Assembly (NCBI GenBank): GCA_036231565.1 | Contig: JAZAHA010000049.1 | Location: 62,001 to 126,000, forward strand | Length of the DNA stretch: 64,000 bases | Direction: 5' to 3' | Source: Maricaulis sp036231565 | GTDB taxonomy: Bacteria > Pseudomonadota > Alphaproteobacteria > Caulobacterales > Maricaulaceae | Part shown: positions 16,041 through 25,013 of the stretch, one piece after another | How positions within the stretch are numbered: position 1 is the first letter of the stretch | How the letters are laid out: every line of letters begins with the position of its first letter | The notes under the pieces: model-generated | Told to the model about the DNA's origin: nothing | The model's database searches: none | The model's input: only the letters and a program-made list of their open reading frames with translations | Made by a program: the position numbers and the translations under genes

Positions 16041-17990
16041 TCAGTCGGTTTCAGTGTACTGGTAGACGTGCTGGCTGTCGCGCAGGGTGAGGGTGCGGCG
16101 GCCATTTTCGGTTCCGACCTCGGCCTCCAGGCTGATGGCGCCCGGGCCGATCGAGACGATCGACACCGTGCCGTCAGGGTTTGACCGGGTTGCCAGCGGT
16201 GCGCGGATCGAACCGGCCTCGATCCAGGTCTGGCCGTCATTCTCGAAGATGGAGATCGTGCCGATGCCCGGGCTCTCATAGGCAGCGGCCAGGCCTTCCA
16301 GCACGGCCGGGTCGCCCGGGATGTCCAGCCCCTGGCGCCGTACCTGCGACTGTGCATCCAGGCGGGCCGCAGCGGCCTCCACCTGGCTCATCGCCTCGGG
16401 GTGCCCGTCATAGAGCACCTCGACCAGCCGCCGCAGGAAGGGCCGCAGCATGACAGCCCCGGTATCGGCATTGGTCAGGATGACGGCCCCGACCCCCGCT
16501 TCGGGCAGGGCATACCAGTTGCTGTGATAGCCGAGCAGCGTGCCGCCATGCGTCACCACCGGCACGCCCCAGTGTTCCTCATCGAACAGGCCCATCCCGT
16601 ACCAGACGGATTCGGCGACCTGCACACCACGTTCCCGCCGCGCCAGCAGGTTTTCCTCGCTGACCAGGCGTTCACCGTCCGGCGTCAGGCCGCGGGACAG
16701 CTCCAGCTGCACGTAGTGCGCCATGTCCGACGCCGTCGAGAAAGCGCCGCCGGCGGGACGATAGGGGTAGACGCCGCGGTTGAAATGGTTCGACATTACG
16801 GTCTGATTGCCATCGACGTCGAGCCCGTGCGGCGGTGCCCAATTGCCGGTCTCGCCCGCATCGAAGTCGAATGTCGTGTCGGTCATGTCCAGCGGCTGGA
16901 AGATCAGCTCGTCCATCGCCCGGTCATAGGCCGCGCCGATTTCCATGTCCGGATAGGCCAGCGCGCCGCCGACATAACCCGCCGCGGCGGCCATATTGTT
17001 GTTATACTGGAAGAGTTCACCGAAAGCGCTGGTCGGTGCCGTCTCCGACAATTGCCGAAACACATCCGAGGCCGGCGTGTCCTGGTCGGCGAGGATGAAG
17101 CCCCAGTCCTTGCGCGGAAGACCGGTACAGGCGCACAGCAGGTGACGCACAAGGGTCGCGTTCGTCGTGCTGTCCGAACCGAGCCGGAAGGAGGGGTAGA
17201 GCTCGACAACCTGCTGGTCCCAGTCGAGCTGCCCCTGGTCCACCAGGATGGAGAGCAGGAGAGTGGACATGCCCTTTGTGTTCGACGCGATCATGAAGCG
17301 CGTATCGGCATCGACCGGGGCCGGATCGTCGAGCGAGCGCACACCGACGCCGCCCTCGAACACAACCTCGCCCTGGTCGATCAGGGCGAGGCCGACACCC
17401 GGCACGTCCAGCGTCTCTGCCGCTTCCGCGACGAAGTCGCGCAGAAGGGCGATGCGCTCCGGCGTCAGGCGGTGGGCGGTGCGGTCCGAGAAGTCTTCCG
17501 GCTCATAGCCCTCGGCCTGGACGGAATCGCGGGCCAGGGACACGGCGGCCGACCGGATATTCGCGGTGGACTGCGCGCCATTGACGATGACCACCGTCCA
17601 CGCCTCGCCCTGACGCAGCGCCAGCGCATTGACGGTCGCCTGTTCGGACGGCGAGGTGGCGTAGCTGATGCTCACGCGCTGGTCCCAGCCATTTTCTGAT
17701 GCGGCGGGCGTGGTGAGTTCGACGGTGCGTTGCGCGTCCGGTGCATAGACCTGCCAGGCGGCGCTCGCTGCGGCCAGGGCGTCGTCTGCCGGACCGACAT
17801 CGACGACGGCAATGTCGAGATTACCCTCGGGTGCCGTGACAATGGACAGGCCGTCGCGCTGGACGAGGCTCCAGTCGTCCGGCTGGACGATGGCGGGTGC
17901 GTCCGCGGATTGTGCGTAAGCGGGCACGGCCATGCAGGATGCCATGAGGGCAAGCGCGGAGACGGCGGTTTTCAGGGTCGGCATGGACAT
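16041..17990 (-). CDS. Secreted SxxK serine hydrolase (beta-lactamase family)
   Basis: A 649-residue exported protein (signal peptide ending at VPAYAQ) of the class C beta-lactamase/S12 peptidase family. An N-terminal ~170-residue extension, unrelated to the fold, precedes the catalytic domain. The nucleophile motif is S236-N-T-K239, followed by a Y-N-N motif (FQYNNNMAA) and an HGG motif (VTHGGTLLGYHS). ATG 17990 has AGGAG just upstream. Family members include D-Ala-D-Ala carboxypeptidases, D-aminopeptidases, esterases and D-amino-acid amidases. It is the last gene of a five-gene operon (23911 to 16041) with an N-acyl-D-glutamate deacylase-like gene, so a D-stereospecific peptidase is a reasonable guess. 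The true substrate is unknown. Confidence 0.88.
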   Translation of the reverse strand: MSMPTLKTAVSALALMASCMAVPAYAQSADAPAIVQPDDWSLVQRDGLSIVTAPEGNLDIAVVDVGPADDALAAASAAWQVYAPDAQRTVELTTPAASENGWDQRVSISYATSPSEQATVNALALRQGEAWTVVIVNGAQSTANIRSAAVSLARDSVQAEGYEPEDFSDRTAHRLTPERIALLRDFVAEAAETLDVPGVGLALIDQGEVVFEGGVGVRSLDDPAPVDADTRFMIASNTKGMSTLLLSILVDQGQLDWDQQVVELYPSFRLGSDSTTNATLVRHLLCACTGLPRKDWGFILADQDTPASDVFRQLSETAPTSAFGELFQYNNNMAAAAGYVGGALAYPDMEIGAAYDRAMDELIFQPLDMTDTTFDFDAGETGNWAPPHGLDVDGNQTVMSNHFNRGVYPYRPAGGAFSTASDMAHYVQLELSRGLTPDGERLVSEENLLARRERGVQVAESVWYGMGLFDEEHWGVPVVTHGGTLLGYHSNWYALPEAGVGAVILTNADTGAVMLRPFLRRLVEVLYDGHPEAMSQVEAAAARLDAQSQVRRQGLDIPGDPAVLEGLAAAYESPGIGTISIFENDGQTWIEAGSIRAPLATRSNPDGTVSIVSIGPGAISLEAEVGTENGRRTLTLRDSQHVYQYTETD

Positions 17991-18001
17991 GGAAGAGCTC
18001 C

Positions 18002-19486
18002 TCAATCGGCGACGCGGTGATAGGCCATGTAGGGTTGGTAACTGAAGGACAGTACGAGGCCTTCCTGTCCTGAATAGAACTGGACGCGGTCAAAGGGTCC
18101 GCCGGCCCGGGCTCCGGTGACCTTTTCAAAGGTCATCGGGCCGATCCGCTCCCAATAGGTGACGTCCTCGAGGACGCGGATCCGGATCGCGTTCTCGCCC
18201 GCCTCTGTCACCTCGATATCGTATTCCTCCCGCGGCGGCCGCGAGTAGTCGCGCCGGTTCATGCGGTAGGCCCCGGCGGGCAGGGCCTCGTCTTCTGCAC
18301 GCGGTTCGCGCGGCGCCGCCGTTTGCGGGAAAACCCGGCCGATGATGGCATTGGTCAGGTCCGTGCGCCCCACCGAACTCTCGTCTCCGCCTGTCACGGA
18401 CACGAAGAAGCCAAAGCCGGCTTCCGGTGCCAGGATCAGGTTGGAGTGGAAGTCGCCGGTATTGCCGCCATGCCCCACCAGGCGCGGGCCGCTCTCCTGG
18501 ACGACATAGAAACCGTGCGCCATGCCGGGCAGTCCGGGCGCATTGCGCAGGGAGTCCTGCATCAGCAGCTCGACCGAACCCGGTTCCAGAATGCGTGTCC
18601 CGTCCAGCTCGCCGCCATTGAGCAGCGCCTGGATGAAGCGCGCCATGTCGTGCGCGGTCGAGGTGCCGGAACCGGCCGGCATGATGTTGCTGAACAGCTC
18701 GAAGGGCTGGGCGACAAGGCGTCCGTCCTCCAGTTCGTAACCGGCCGCCATGCGGCTTTCCAGATGGGCCGGCAGGGGTTCGCGGAATGTGGTGGACGTC
18801 ATGCCGAGCGGTGTGAAAACATGCTCTTCGGTGTAGTCGGCAAACGGCTGACCGGAGACGCGCTCGACGATGTAGCCCGCCAGGGCGACGCCATAGTTGG
18901 AATAGGCGATTTCGGTACCTGGCGCCCAGAGACGCTGGGGAATGTGCTGCCGGATCCAGGTGCCGTAGGGCGTGAGCTCGTCGACCGTGGCGACGCTGAT
19001 ACCGCTGACATCGCTCATGCCCGGGCTGTGGGTCATCAGGTCCCGCACGCGCACCGGCTGGCCTTCAAAGGGCGGAATCTCGAAATCGATATAGGTGTTC
19101 ACGTCGGCGTCGAGATCGACCTGTCCGCTTTCCACCTGCTGCATCAGTGCCGTCCAGGTGAAGAGTTTGGAGACCGAGCCGGGCCGGAACAGGGTTGTCT
19201 CCGGAACGACGCGGTGTCCGGTCTCGATATCGGCATAGCCGTAGCCGGCCGACAGCAGGAGCGCGTTGTCATAGACGACGGAGATGGTCGCGCCGGCGAC
19301 TTCATGGCTGGCGATCTGCTGCGCCATCACGCCATCGATGAAGTCTGCCAGACCCTCGATTTGCGGGCGGGCGGTCTCTGCCGGGGCGCCTTGTGCCGCC
19401 GGTTGGGCCAGAGCGGGCGGATATCCGGTGCAGGCCATCAGAGCGAGGGCCGCAGCTGCGCCTTTCCAGGCGTGTCTGGTGTGCAT
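18002..19486 (-). CDS. Secreted SxxK serine hydrolase (beta-lactamase family)
   Basis: A 494-residue exported serine hydrolase. The N-terminus has a hydrophobic segment with a possible lipobox (ALMACTGY), so it may be a lipoprotein. The SxxK nucleophile is S104-V-S-K107 in FRPGSVSKLFTW, the tyrosine motif is YSNYGVALAGY and the third motif is HGGNTGDFHS. It is clearly paralogous to the product at 31876, sharing FRPGS-SKLFTW, MQQVE, DVNTY-DFEIP and YSNYG-ALAGYIV blocks, but lacks that protein's membrane tail. It lies 11 bases upstream of the 16041 gene. D-aminopeptidase or carboxypeptidase-like activity is possible; substrate unknown. Confidence 0.88.
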   Translation of the reverse strand: MHTRHAWKGAAAALALMACTGYPPALAQPAAQGAPAETARPQIEGLADFIDGVMAQQIASHEVAGATISVVYDNALLLSAGYGYADIETGHRVVPETTLFRPGSVSKLFTWTALMQQVESGQVDLDADVNTYIDFEIPPFEGQPVRVRDLMTHSPGMSDVSGISVATVDELTPYGTWIRQHIPQRLWAPGTEIAYSNYGVALAGYIVERVSGQPFADYTEEHVFTPLGMTSTTFREPLPAHLESRMAAGYELEDGRLVAQPFELFSNIMPAGSGTSTAHDMARFIQALLNGGELDGTRILEPGSVELLMQDSLRNAPGLPGMAHGFYVVQESGPRLVGHGGNTGDFHSNLILAPEAGFGFFVSVTGGDESSVGRTDLTNAIIGRVFPQTAAPREPRAEDEALPAGAYRMNRRDYSRPPREEYDIEVTEAGENAIRIRVLEDVTYWERIGPMTFEKVTGARAGGPFDRVQFYSGQEGLVLSFSYQPYMAYHRVAD

Positions 19487-19539
19487 GGTTTCTTCCCTTT
19501 TTTGCGCGTCATGCCCGGCGGAAGCCTGGCGCAACGGCT

Positions 19540-21099
19540 TCAGTCGTTCTGCACGGTGCCGCGGATCGCCTGGCCGGGCAGGGCCGCGGTATCCAGCTCG
19601 CCCGCCCAGATGAGCGGCGTGCCGGCGACGATCACGTAGTGGAAGCCCGCTGACAGCTGCGCCGGTTCCTCATAGGTGGCGCGGTCGCTGACCGTGTCGA
19701 AGTCGAAGATGACGATATCGGCGTCCGCGCCTTCCTGGAGACGCCCCTTGGCGCGCATCTGCGGCACGGCCTCTTCCAGGATCTGCGCCGGGATGAGGCT
19801 CAGCTTTGCCAACGCGTCACTCAGCCCGATCATCCGGTTCTCCCGCACATAAACGCGCAGGAATTTCGAGAAGGTCCCGGCGCTGCGCGGGTGTGATTCC
19901 GCAGCCGCGGGCAGCGGCCACTCCGTATCCGCGACAGGCTCGCCACCCAGGCTCCAGCCCCCGCCATCCGATGCAATGGCCCCGCCGGGATACAGGATGG
20001 ACTGGGCCAGAAGGGCGCTGTCGTCGGCATTGTGGTCGGGGTCGAGGAAGTGGACGACGATATCGGTATCCGGTTCTTCGGCCTGGAGGCGGTCGAACTC
20101 GGCATCGGACAGCGGGACACCGTCCAGCGTGAAGTCGGACTTCGAGATGTCGCCGAGCCGCGCCTGCCAGTTCTCGCCTTCGAACAGGGCCGTGCCGATC
20201 GCCGTCGAACCGGCACCGTAGGGGTAGGCCTCGACCGTGATGTTGACGCCATTGGCCTGGGCGCTCTGGATCATCGGGCGGATTTCGCCGATATCGCGCA
20301 GGCTGATGCTGTTGAGGTGGGAGATATGCATGTGGGCGCCGGTGGCGGCCGATACGGCAATCATCTCCTGGAAGCCCTCCAGCGAGCTGTCCGGTTCGAT
20401 ATTCGAAAGGTAGCGGGCGTGGGTGAAGCTCGGCACGCCGCGGGCCGCGGCCAGCTCGTGCAGTGCGTAGTACTCGCCGCGGCCGGAGCCCGGTACATAG
20501 CCAAGCAGGACGCCGATACCGATGCCGCCCTCGTCCAGGCCGGTTTCGACGCGGGCCAGAACCTCCCGCGTGTGCTCCGGACTGGCCGGTGTATAGCGCC
20601 AGTCCGGAGCATCAGGCGCCATCTCGAACCCGTCCTCGTGATCGACGGGATCATGACCGGTCAGTGCGGCATAGCGCGCGCGAGACCAGTTGACAGAGGC
20701 GCCGTAATTGATGGGCCGGCCTTCGGCTTGCGCTGCCGCGTAGAAGGTGTTGACGGGATAGACGCCGGACTCGAGTTCAAGCGCGGTGGTGACGCCGTCG
20801 AAGGCCTGGACACGGCCGGCCAGGACGGACTGGCCGTGCGCGTGAAGATCAATGAAGCCAGGTGCAACGACCAGCCCGGCGGCGTCGATTGTGCGTTCGC
20901 CTTCGATCGCGTCTTCGGTGATTTCGACAATCTCGTCGCCGCGGATACCGACATTGCGGATCGCGTCGAGACCCGTTTCCGGATCGATGACGCGGCCGCC
21001 CAGAATGGCGAGATCATAAGTCTCGTCCGCAGGGGCGGTCTGGGCGAGGGCGGCTTGTGTTGTGGCCAGGGCTAGGCAGATCGGTAGTGTCTTGATCAT
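19540..21099 (-). CDS. N-acyl-D-glutamate deacylase-like amidohydrolase, exported
   Basis: A 519-residue amidohydrolase-superfamily enzyme with a signal peptide (TLPICLALATTQAALAQ). The TIM-barrel metal motif H86-A-H88 lies in GFIDLHAHGQ, later ligands appear as FTHARY and HMHISHLNS, and the catalytic Asp is in AIASDGGG. The FDGVTTALELESGVYPVN segment matches the family annotated as D-glutamate deacylase rather than classical D-aminoacylase, which has a Cys in this place. The expected reaction is hydrolysis of N-acyl-D-glutamate (or another N-acyl-D-amino acid) to the free D-amino acid. This fits the DgcN/DgcA genes at 28584-30652. The specific substrate is inferred from remembered family resemblance. 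Confidence 0.85.
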   Translation of the reverse strand: MIKTLPICLALATTQAALAQTAPADETYDLAILGGRVIDPETGLDAIRNVGIRGDEIVEITEDAIEGERTIDAAGLVVAPGFIDLHAHGQSVLAGRVQAFDGVTTALELESGVYPVNTFYAAAQAEGRPINYGASVNWSRARYAALTGHDPVDHEDGFEMAPDAPDWRYTPASPEHTREVLARVETGLDEGGIGIGVLLGYVPGSGRGEYYALHELAAARGVPSFTHARYLSNIEPDSSLEGFQEMIAVSAATGAHMHISHLNSISLRDIGEIRPMIQSAQANGVNITVEAYPYGAGSTAIGTALFEGENWQARLGDISKSDFTLDGVPLSDAEFDRLQAEEPDTDIVVHFLDPDHNADDSALLAQSILYPGGAIASDGGGWSLGGEPVADTEWPLPAAAESHPRSAGTFSKFLRVYVRENRMIGLSDALAKLSLIPAQILEEAVPQMRAKGRLQEGADADIVIFDFDTVSDRATYEEPAQLSAGFHYVIVAGTPLIWAGELDTAALPGQAIRGTVQND

Positions 21100-21126
21100 G
21101 ATCGAGTGTCCTCTCTTGCCGTTTGC

Positions 21127-22689
21127 CTAGGGCTGTTTGGTGAAGTGGAGATCGCCGAAATCGAACGAGAAGTCCGTCGTCTCCGAGACCGGCTCCATCG
21201 TCATGCCGGCGATGCGATCATCCGACGCCGTGAAGTCGACATAAGCGTCCGCATTCAGGCTGCGGTCGGGCCAGCGCGCGACAAAGCGGTCCGGGGCGAC
21301 CGGCACCAGCGGGGCGTCGAGCACCTCTGAGCGGCTCATGTCGATGAACAGGTTGCCGTCGCGGATCTCGATCGAGACCGGGCCATACCACGGGTCGACA
21401 TAGGTTCCTGTATAGGCGGACAAGTCGCGCACCGGATCGATGGCGATGTCGGGTTGGTCGCCGGCGCCGGAATCCTGGACCGCGGTTTCCTGGCTGCGCT
21501 GGTAGACACCGTGCAGGACGCCGATCCAGTCGCTCGCCTCGTCACCCGCTGCTGCCTCGGCAATCAGCTGCAAGGCCAGGGCGGTAGAGCCATAGGTCGA
21601 GACGTTGGAACTGACGAAGACGGCGATGTCCTGTTCCGGCAGGATGCCGAAATAGGAGGATGCGCCGAGCAGGCCGCCACTGTGTCCGACAAAAAGCTGG
21701 CCATGCAGGTCACGCACCGACCAGCCCAGGCCGTACAGCGAGAAGTGTGTGCCACCGAGCTGGGCGAGGAGCGGACTCACGCTTTGCGGGGTCACCCCGG
21801 TCCAGACTTCCGCGAACTGGGCTTCGGAGAGCAGGCGGTCGCCGTCAGAGGTCACACCTTCATTCAGCCAGAATTGTGCCCAGGTCGTGAAATCGTCGAC
21901 GGAACAGCTCAGCCCGCCAGCCGGTGACGTGCTGTCGCCGATAATGAAGCGCGGGTCGATCGGTACAGCCTCGGTCTCACCGGGCGCGCGGGAGTGCTGG
22001 GTGACGGTGTTGTCGTCGGCGGCCGCTTGAGAGGGCAGTGCTTCACAGCTGTCCATCGCCAGCGGATCGAAGATCCGCGCGTCGATCGCCTCTGCCCAGG
22101 GACGGCCGTCGATGCGCGACAGCACCTCGCCGGCGATAATGTACATCAGGTTGTCGTAGGCATATTCCGAGCGGAAACTCGTCGCCGGCGGGATGTGGCG
22201 GATCGCGGCTAGAATATCGCTGACCTCGGGCTTGCCGTCCGGAAAGACCAGCAGGTCGCCCGCGCCGAGCGGCAGGCCGGACCGGTGCGTGACCAGATCG
22301 CGTACGCTGAACTCCGCCGTGATGTACGGGTCGGACATCTCGAATTCGGGGATGTAGCGGCGCACCGGATCATCCCAGTCGAGCGCCCCTTCATCGACCA
22401 GCATGGCGAGCGCCGTCGTGGTGAAGGCCTTGCTGATCGAGGCAAAGGGGAAGAGTGTATCGGTGTCGACAGCGATGTCGGGATGGCGCACGTCGCGCTG
22501 CCCGTAGGCGCCGGTGTAGATAACGTCATCGCCGCGGGTGACGGTGACAACCAGTCCCGGGATGTTGAAGGCCTCGATGGTCTGGCGCGCCGCGCTGTCA
22601 ACGCGTTCCGGCGTCAGTTCCTGTGCTGCAGCGTTTGCGCCCCCCAGCGCAAGGACGGCCGCTACCGTCGTCAGCAATGTCCGTTTCAT
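21127..22689 (-). CDS. Secreted SxxK serine hydrolase with C-terminal accessory domain
   Basis: A 520-residue exported protein (signal ending ANAAAQ). The catalytic domain shows S84-I-S-K87 in FASISKAFTTTALA, a Y-D-N motif (YAYDNLMYIIAGEVL) and HSGG (FVGHSGGLLGASS). After about residue 400 a beta-rich C-terminal domain begins (LSAYTGTYVDPWYGPVSIEI), like the DUF3471 domain found in this enzyme group. Relatives include D-aminopeptidase/PBP4*-like enzymes and esterases. It is the second gene of the minus-strand operon, 28 bases after the M19-like gene and 27 bases before the deacylase. Three such hydrolases in one operon suggest stepwise attack on a D-amino-acid-containing polymer or a set of related peptides. 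Confidence 0.9.
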   Translation of the reverse strand: MKRTLLTTVAAVLALGGANAAAQELTPERVDSAARQTIEAFNIPGLVVTVTRGDDVIYTGAYGQRDVRHPDIAVDTDTLFPFASISKAFTTTALAMLVDEGALDWDDPVRRYIPEFEMSDPYITAEFSVRDLVTHRSGLPLGAGDLLVFPDGKPEVSDILAAIRHIPPATSFRSEYAYDNLMYIIAGEVLSRIDGRPWAEAIDARIFDPLAMDSCEALPSQAAADDNTVTQHSRAPGETEAVPIDPRFIIGDSTSPAGGLSCSVDDFTTWAQFWLNEGVTSDGDRLLSEAQFAEVWTGVTPQSVSPLLAQLGGTHFSLYGLGWSVRDLHGQLFVGHSGGLLGASSYFGILPEQDIAVFVSSNVSTYGSTALALQLIAEAAAGDEASDWIGVLHGVYQRSQETAVQDSGAGDQPDIAIDPVRDLSAYTGTYVDPWYGPVSIEIRDGNLFIDMSRSEVLDAPLVPVAPDRFVARWPDRSLNADAYVDFTASDDRIAGMTMEPVSETTDFSFDFGDLHFTKQP

Positions 22690-22717
22690 ACTGTTCCTCC
22701 CCGGCGTCTGAGCGCCC

Positions 22718-23911
22718 TTATGGTTTCCAGATCTCGCCGAGCACCCGCCTGAAATTGCCGCCCAGGATGAGGGCGATGTCGGCGTCGGAGTAGCCCCGCC
22801 GGATCAGGCCGTCTGTGAGATCGAAGATTTTCTGCGGATGGTCGAAACCGTCCGTATCGATCTGGCCGCGGAAGGCGTAGGACTCGTCATAGCCCCGGCG
22901 CAGCCGCTCGTAGGCGGCGGTCGGAACGTCGTCATATCCGTCGGCGTCCATATCGCTGCCGATGCCGACATGCTCGACGCCGATCAGATTGGCGACATAG
23001 TCGAAATGGTCGAGCATGTGCTCGATCGTGGTCGGCTCGCGGTCGCGCACGAAATTGCGCACACCGGTTATGCCCATGACGCTGCCGGCCCGGCCCACGG
23101 CCTGGATGGCTTCGTCGGACTTGGCACGGGGATGGCCGCCGGCTAGTGCGCGGACATTGGAATGGGTGATCAGCGCCGGCACGTTCGAGATCTCGAACGC
23201 GTCCAGCGTGGTCCGGTCGCCGCAGTGCGACACGTCGACGGCCATGCCGACCGTGTTCATGCGTTCGATGATCGCGACGCCGAAATTGCTGATACCGCCG
23301 TCCACCCGTTCGGTGGCGCCGCTGCCGATACGGTTCTGGGAATTATAGGTCAGCTGGCTGACACGCTGGCCGAGATTGTAGAACTCGTTGACGTCGTTTG
23401 GCGTGTTGAAGTGGTGGGCGTTCTGGATGCCGATAATGTAGCCGATCCGGCCCTCGTCCATCACACGGTCGAAATCGGACACCGCATCAATACGGCGGAA
23501 GACATCCGGACGTTCTGCTGCATAGGCATTGAGCCGGGCAACGAAGGCGAGGGCGCTGTCGCGCCCGCCCAGGCCGACTGCCGGGTGAAAGACGTTGATG
23601 CCGGAGGCGCGCAGCTTTTCCAGGTGCGCATCCGTGACGGCGTAACCGTCATGGATTGACGGTTGGTCGCTGTAGCCGGCTTCCAGCATGTCACCGAGAT
23701 CGGCCAGCAGCGACAGCATGTCGATGACGAGGTTTTCTTCGATCAGCGCGATTGCGCGGGCCGAATAAGTCGTCTCTGAAGCCGCGAAGACCTTGAAATG
23801 CCCGGAGTTCAGCATGGGGGCTGCAACCGCGGTGGCCAGACCGGCTTTCAGAAGGCCGCGGCGCGTGGCGCCGGAAGTGCGTGCGGTGCGGATTTGGGTG
23901 TCCTGCTTCAT
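22718..23911 (-). CDS. M19 membrane-dipeptidase-like protein, Tat-exported, degenerate metal site
   Basis: A 397-residue protein of the renal (membrane) dipeptidase family M19, which cleaves dipeptides and tolerates C-terminal D-residues. A Tat signal is seen (TRRGLLKAG then hydrophobic). Family landmarks are QLTYNSQN, DVSHCGDRT (H229), ITHSN (H250) and HVGIGSDMDAD (D320). However, the first metal motif (normally D-x-H-x-D) reads I-D-M-L-S-L at ~63-68, and the usual bridging Glu of GIEGG is replaced in GIQNA (Q163). Three canonical ligands are therefore absent, so it may bind one metal, have altered chemistry or be non-catalytic. It is the first gene of the operon and diverges from gntR. Confidence 0.87.
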   Translation of the reverse strand: MKQDTQIRTARTSGATRRGLLKAGLATAVAAPMLNSGHFKVFAASETTYSARAIALIEENLVIDMLSLLADLGDMLEAGYSDQPSIHDGYAVTDAHLEKLRASGINVFHPAVGLGGRDSALAFVARLNAYAAERPDVFRRIDAVSDFDRVMDEGRIGYIIGIQNAHHFNTPNDVNEFYNLGQRVSQLTYNSQNRIGSGATERVDGGISNFGVAIIERMNTVGMAVDVSHCGDRTTLDAFEISNVPALITHSNVRALAGGHPRAKSDEAIQAVGRAGSVMGITGVRNFVRDREPTTIEHMLDHFDYVANLIGVEHVGIGSDMDADGYDDVPTAAYERLRRGYDESYAFRGQIDTDGFDHPQKIFDLTDGLIRRGYSDADIALILGGNFRRVLGEIWKP

Positions 23912-23927
23912 GCTAACGGCTTCCTCA

Positions 23928-23936
23928 TATGCGTAT
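23928..23936. promoter_or_regulatory. Candidate GntR site A1 (TATGCGTAT)
   Basis: TATGCGTAT lies 17 bases upstream of the M19-like start codon. It matches TATACGTAT at 24859-24867, upstream of the TonB receptor, in 8 of 9 bases. Short AT-flanked dyads of this kind are typical GntR-family half-sites. Confidence 0.4.
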
Positions 23937-23985
23937 TCGCCGCTACGCTAACCGAAAGGTTCAAAATAATACAGCCTTAATTATC

Positions 23986-24003
23986 AATAAGGCTTCCATA
24001 AGT
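23986..24003 (+). promoter_or_regulatory. Shared regulatory motif B1 upstream of gntR
   Basis: AATAAGGCTTCCATAAGT here and AATAAGGCTGCGATAAAT at 24957-24974 agree at 15 of 18 positions in the same orientation. B1 overlaps a 7+7 inverted repeat, AGCCTTA (23973-23979) and TAAGGCT (23988-23994), in the divergent promoter region between the M19 operon and gntR. It may be an operator or a shared promoter element. Confidence 0.5.
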
Positions 24004-24068
24004 GGCGTTTGGGCGGCGTGATGCCGCGTCACACTTGCAGGAGCGCCGGCAGCGAGGCGAGGAGCGGA

Positions 24069-24782
24069 ATGAGTAATTCGGTGCAGAATCTGAAGAATAA
24101 TCGTCAGAACGTTGTCGATCCGGCCTCGGCCTACGATGTCATCATGGATGCCATCGTTACGCAGAAACTGGCGCCCAGTCAGAAAGTGTCGGAAAACATC
24201 CTCACCGAGATGTTCGACATCAGCCGCACCACGGCGCGGAACATTATGGAGCAGCTCACCGCCCAGCAATTCCTGGTATCGGTTTCGCCCCGGATCACCC
24301 GCGTCGCTCCGCTGACCCTGCTTGATGTGAAACAGAACTTCGCCATGCGGAAGATGCTCCAGCCAGAGATATTCGCGATGGCCGCATCCCAGGTGGATGT
24401 CGACCAGATCATCCGGATGAATGAGGAAACCGCGCACAAGGCCCCGGTGGATGATGACGAACAGGCGCTGCGTTTGCTCAAGGCAAACAAGCAGTTCAAC
24501 GTCTTCATGGCGCAGCAGGTGCGGTATCCGCTGCTGATCCACTGGATCCGCCAGCTGGAAGACACGACCATGCGTATCTACTGGCTGTACGTGAAACTGA
24601 ACCGCACGCTGCCTTATACCTGGGAGCATCAGCGCGCGCTCGTCGAGGCCATCCGGCGCGACGCATCGGACGATATCCGCGAACAGGTGCAACGCATCCT
24701 GTCCAGCTCGGAAGAGCGGTTGCTGGATGCGATCTTCATGCACGACCAGATGTACATGCAGGACCTCAAAGTCCCGGACTGA
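24069..24782 (+). CDS. GntR-family regulator (FadR/FCD-like)
   Basis: A 237-residue transcription factor. The N-terminal winged helix covers residues ~15-80, with SAYDVIMDAIVTQKLAPSQK, SENILTEMFDISRTTARNIM and QFLVSVSPRITRVAPLT blocks. The C-terminal helical domain (AMRKMLQPEIFAMAA onward) resembles FCD effector domains, which usually bind carboxylic or amino acids. ATG 24069 has GAGGAGCGG directly upstream. It sits between the divergent hydrolase operon and the TonB-receptor/dgc operon, and both flanking intergenic regions share two motifs, so it is the likely local regulator. The effector may be a D-amino acid or N-acyl-amino acid; this is inferred. Confidence 0.88.
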   Translation: MSNSVQNLKNNRQNVVDPASAYDVIMDAIVTQKLAPSQKVSENILTEMFDISRTTARNIMEQLTAQQFLVSVSPRITRVAPLTLLDVKQNFAMRKMLQPEIFAMAASQVDVDQIIRMNEETAHKAPVDDDEQALRLLKANKQFNVFMAQQVRYPLLIHWIRQLEDTTMRIYWLYVKLNRTLPYTWEHQRALVEAIRRDASDDIREQVQRILSSSEERLLDAIFMHDQMYMQDLKVPD

Positions 24783-24858
24783 CGCAGTCCGCGGTCGCGC
24801 TCAGGGTCTGGCTGTCTGACGATTCTTTCCCGCTTTTCAGAGATTTGCAGTGATTCCG

Positions 24859-24867
24859 TATACGTAT
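24859..24867. promoter_or_regulatory. Candidate GntR site A2 (TATACGTAT)
   Basis: The site is centred on ATACGTAT, an 8-bp palindrome, with an overlapping GTATAC core common in GntR-family operators. It pairs with the A1 site at 23928-23936. Position is about 150 bases upstream of the TonB receptor. Confidence 0.42.
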
Positions 24868-24956
24868 GGAGTCCTGTTGACCGGGTGCGCCCGGAGGTTC
24901 CTGGGGCGGCGGGCAAATCCGTGTCTTCCCAACCTTGTTTAGCTGCGTTATGATGA

Positions 24957-24974
24957 AATAAGGCTGCGATAAAT
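24957..24974 (+). promoter_or_regulatory. Shared regulatory motif B2 upstream of the TonB receptor
   Basis: AATAAGGCTGCGATAAAT, 15/18 identical to B1 at 23986-24003 in the same orientation. It ends 39 bases before the receptor start codon, where it could overlap the promoter. Confidence 0.5.
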
Positions 24975-25013
24975 ACTCGCTCTGCAGCCATAACGGGGGA
25001 CAGGGAGGAAGCT

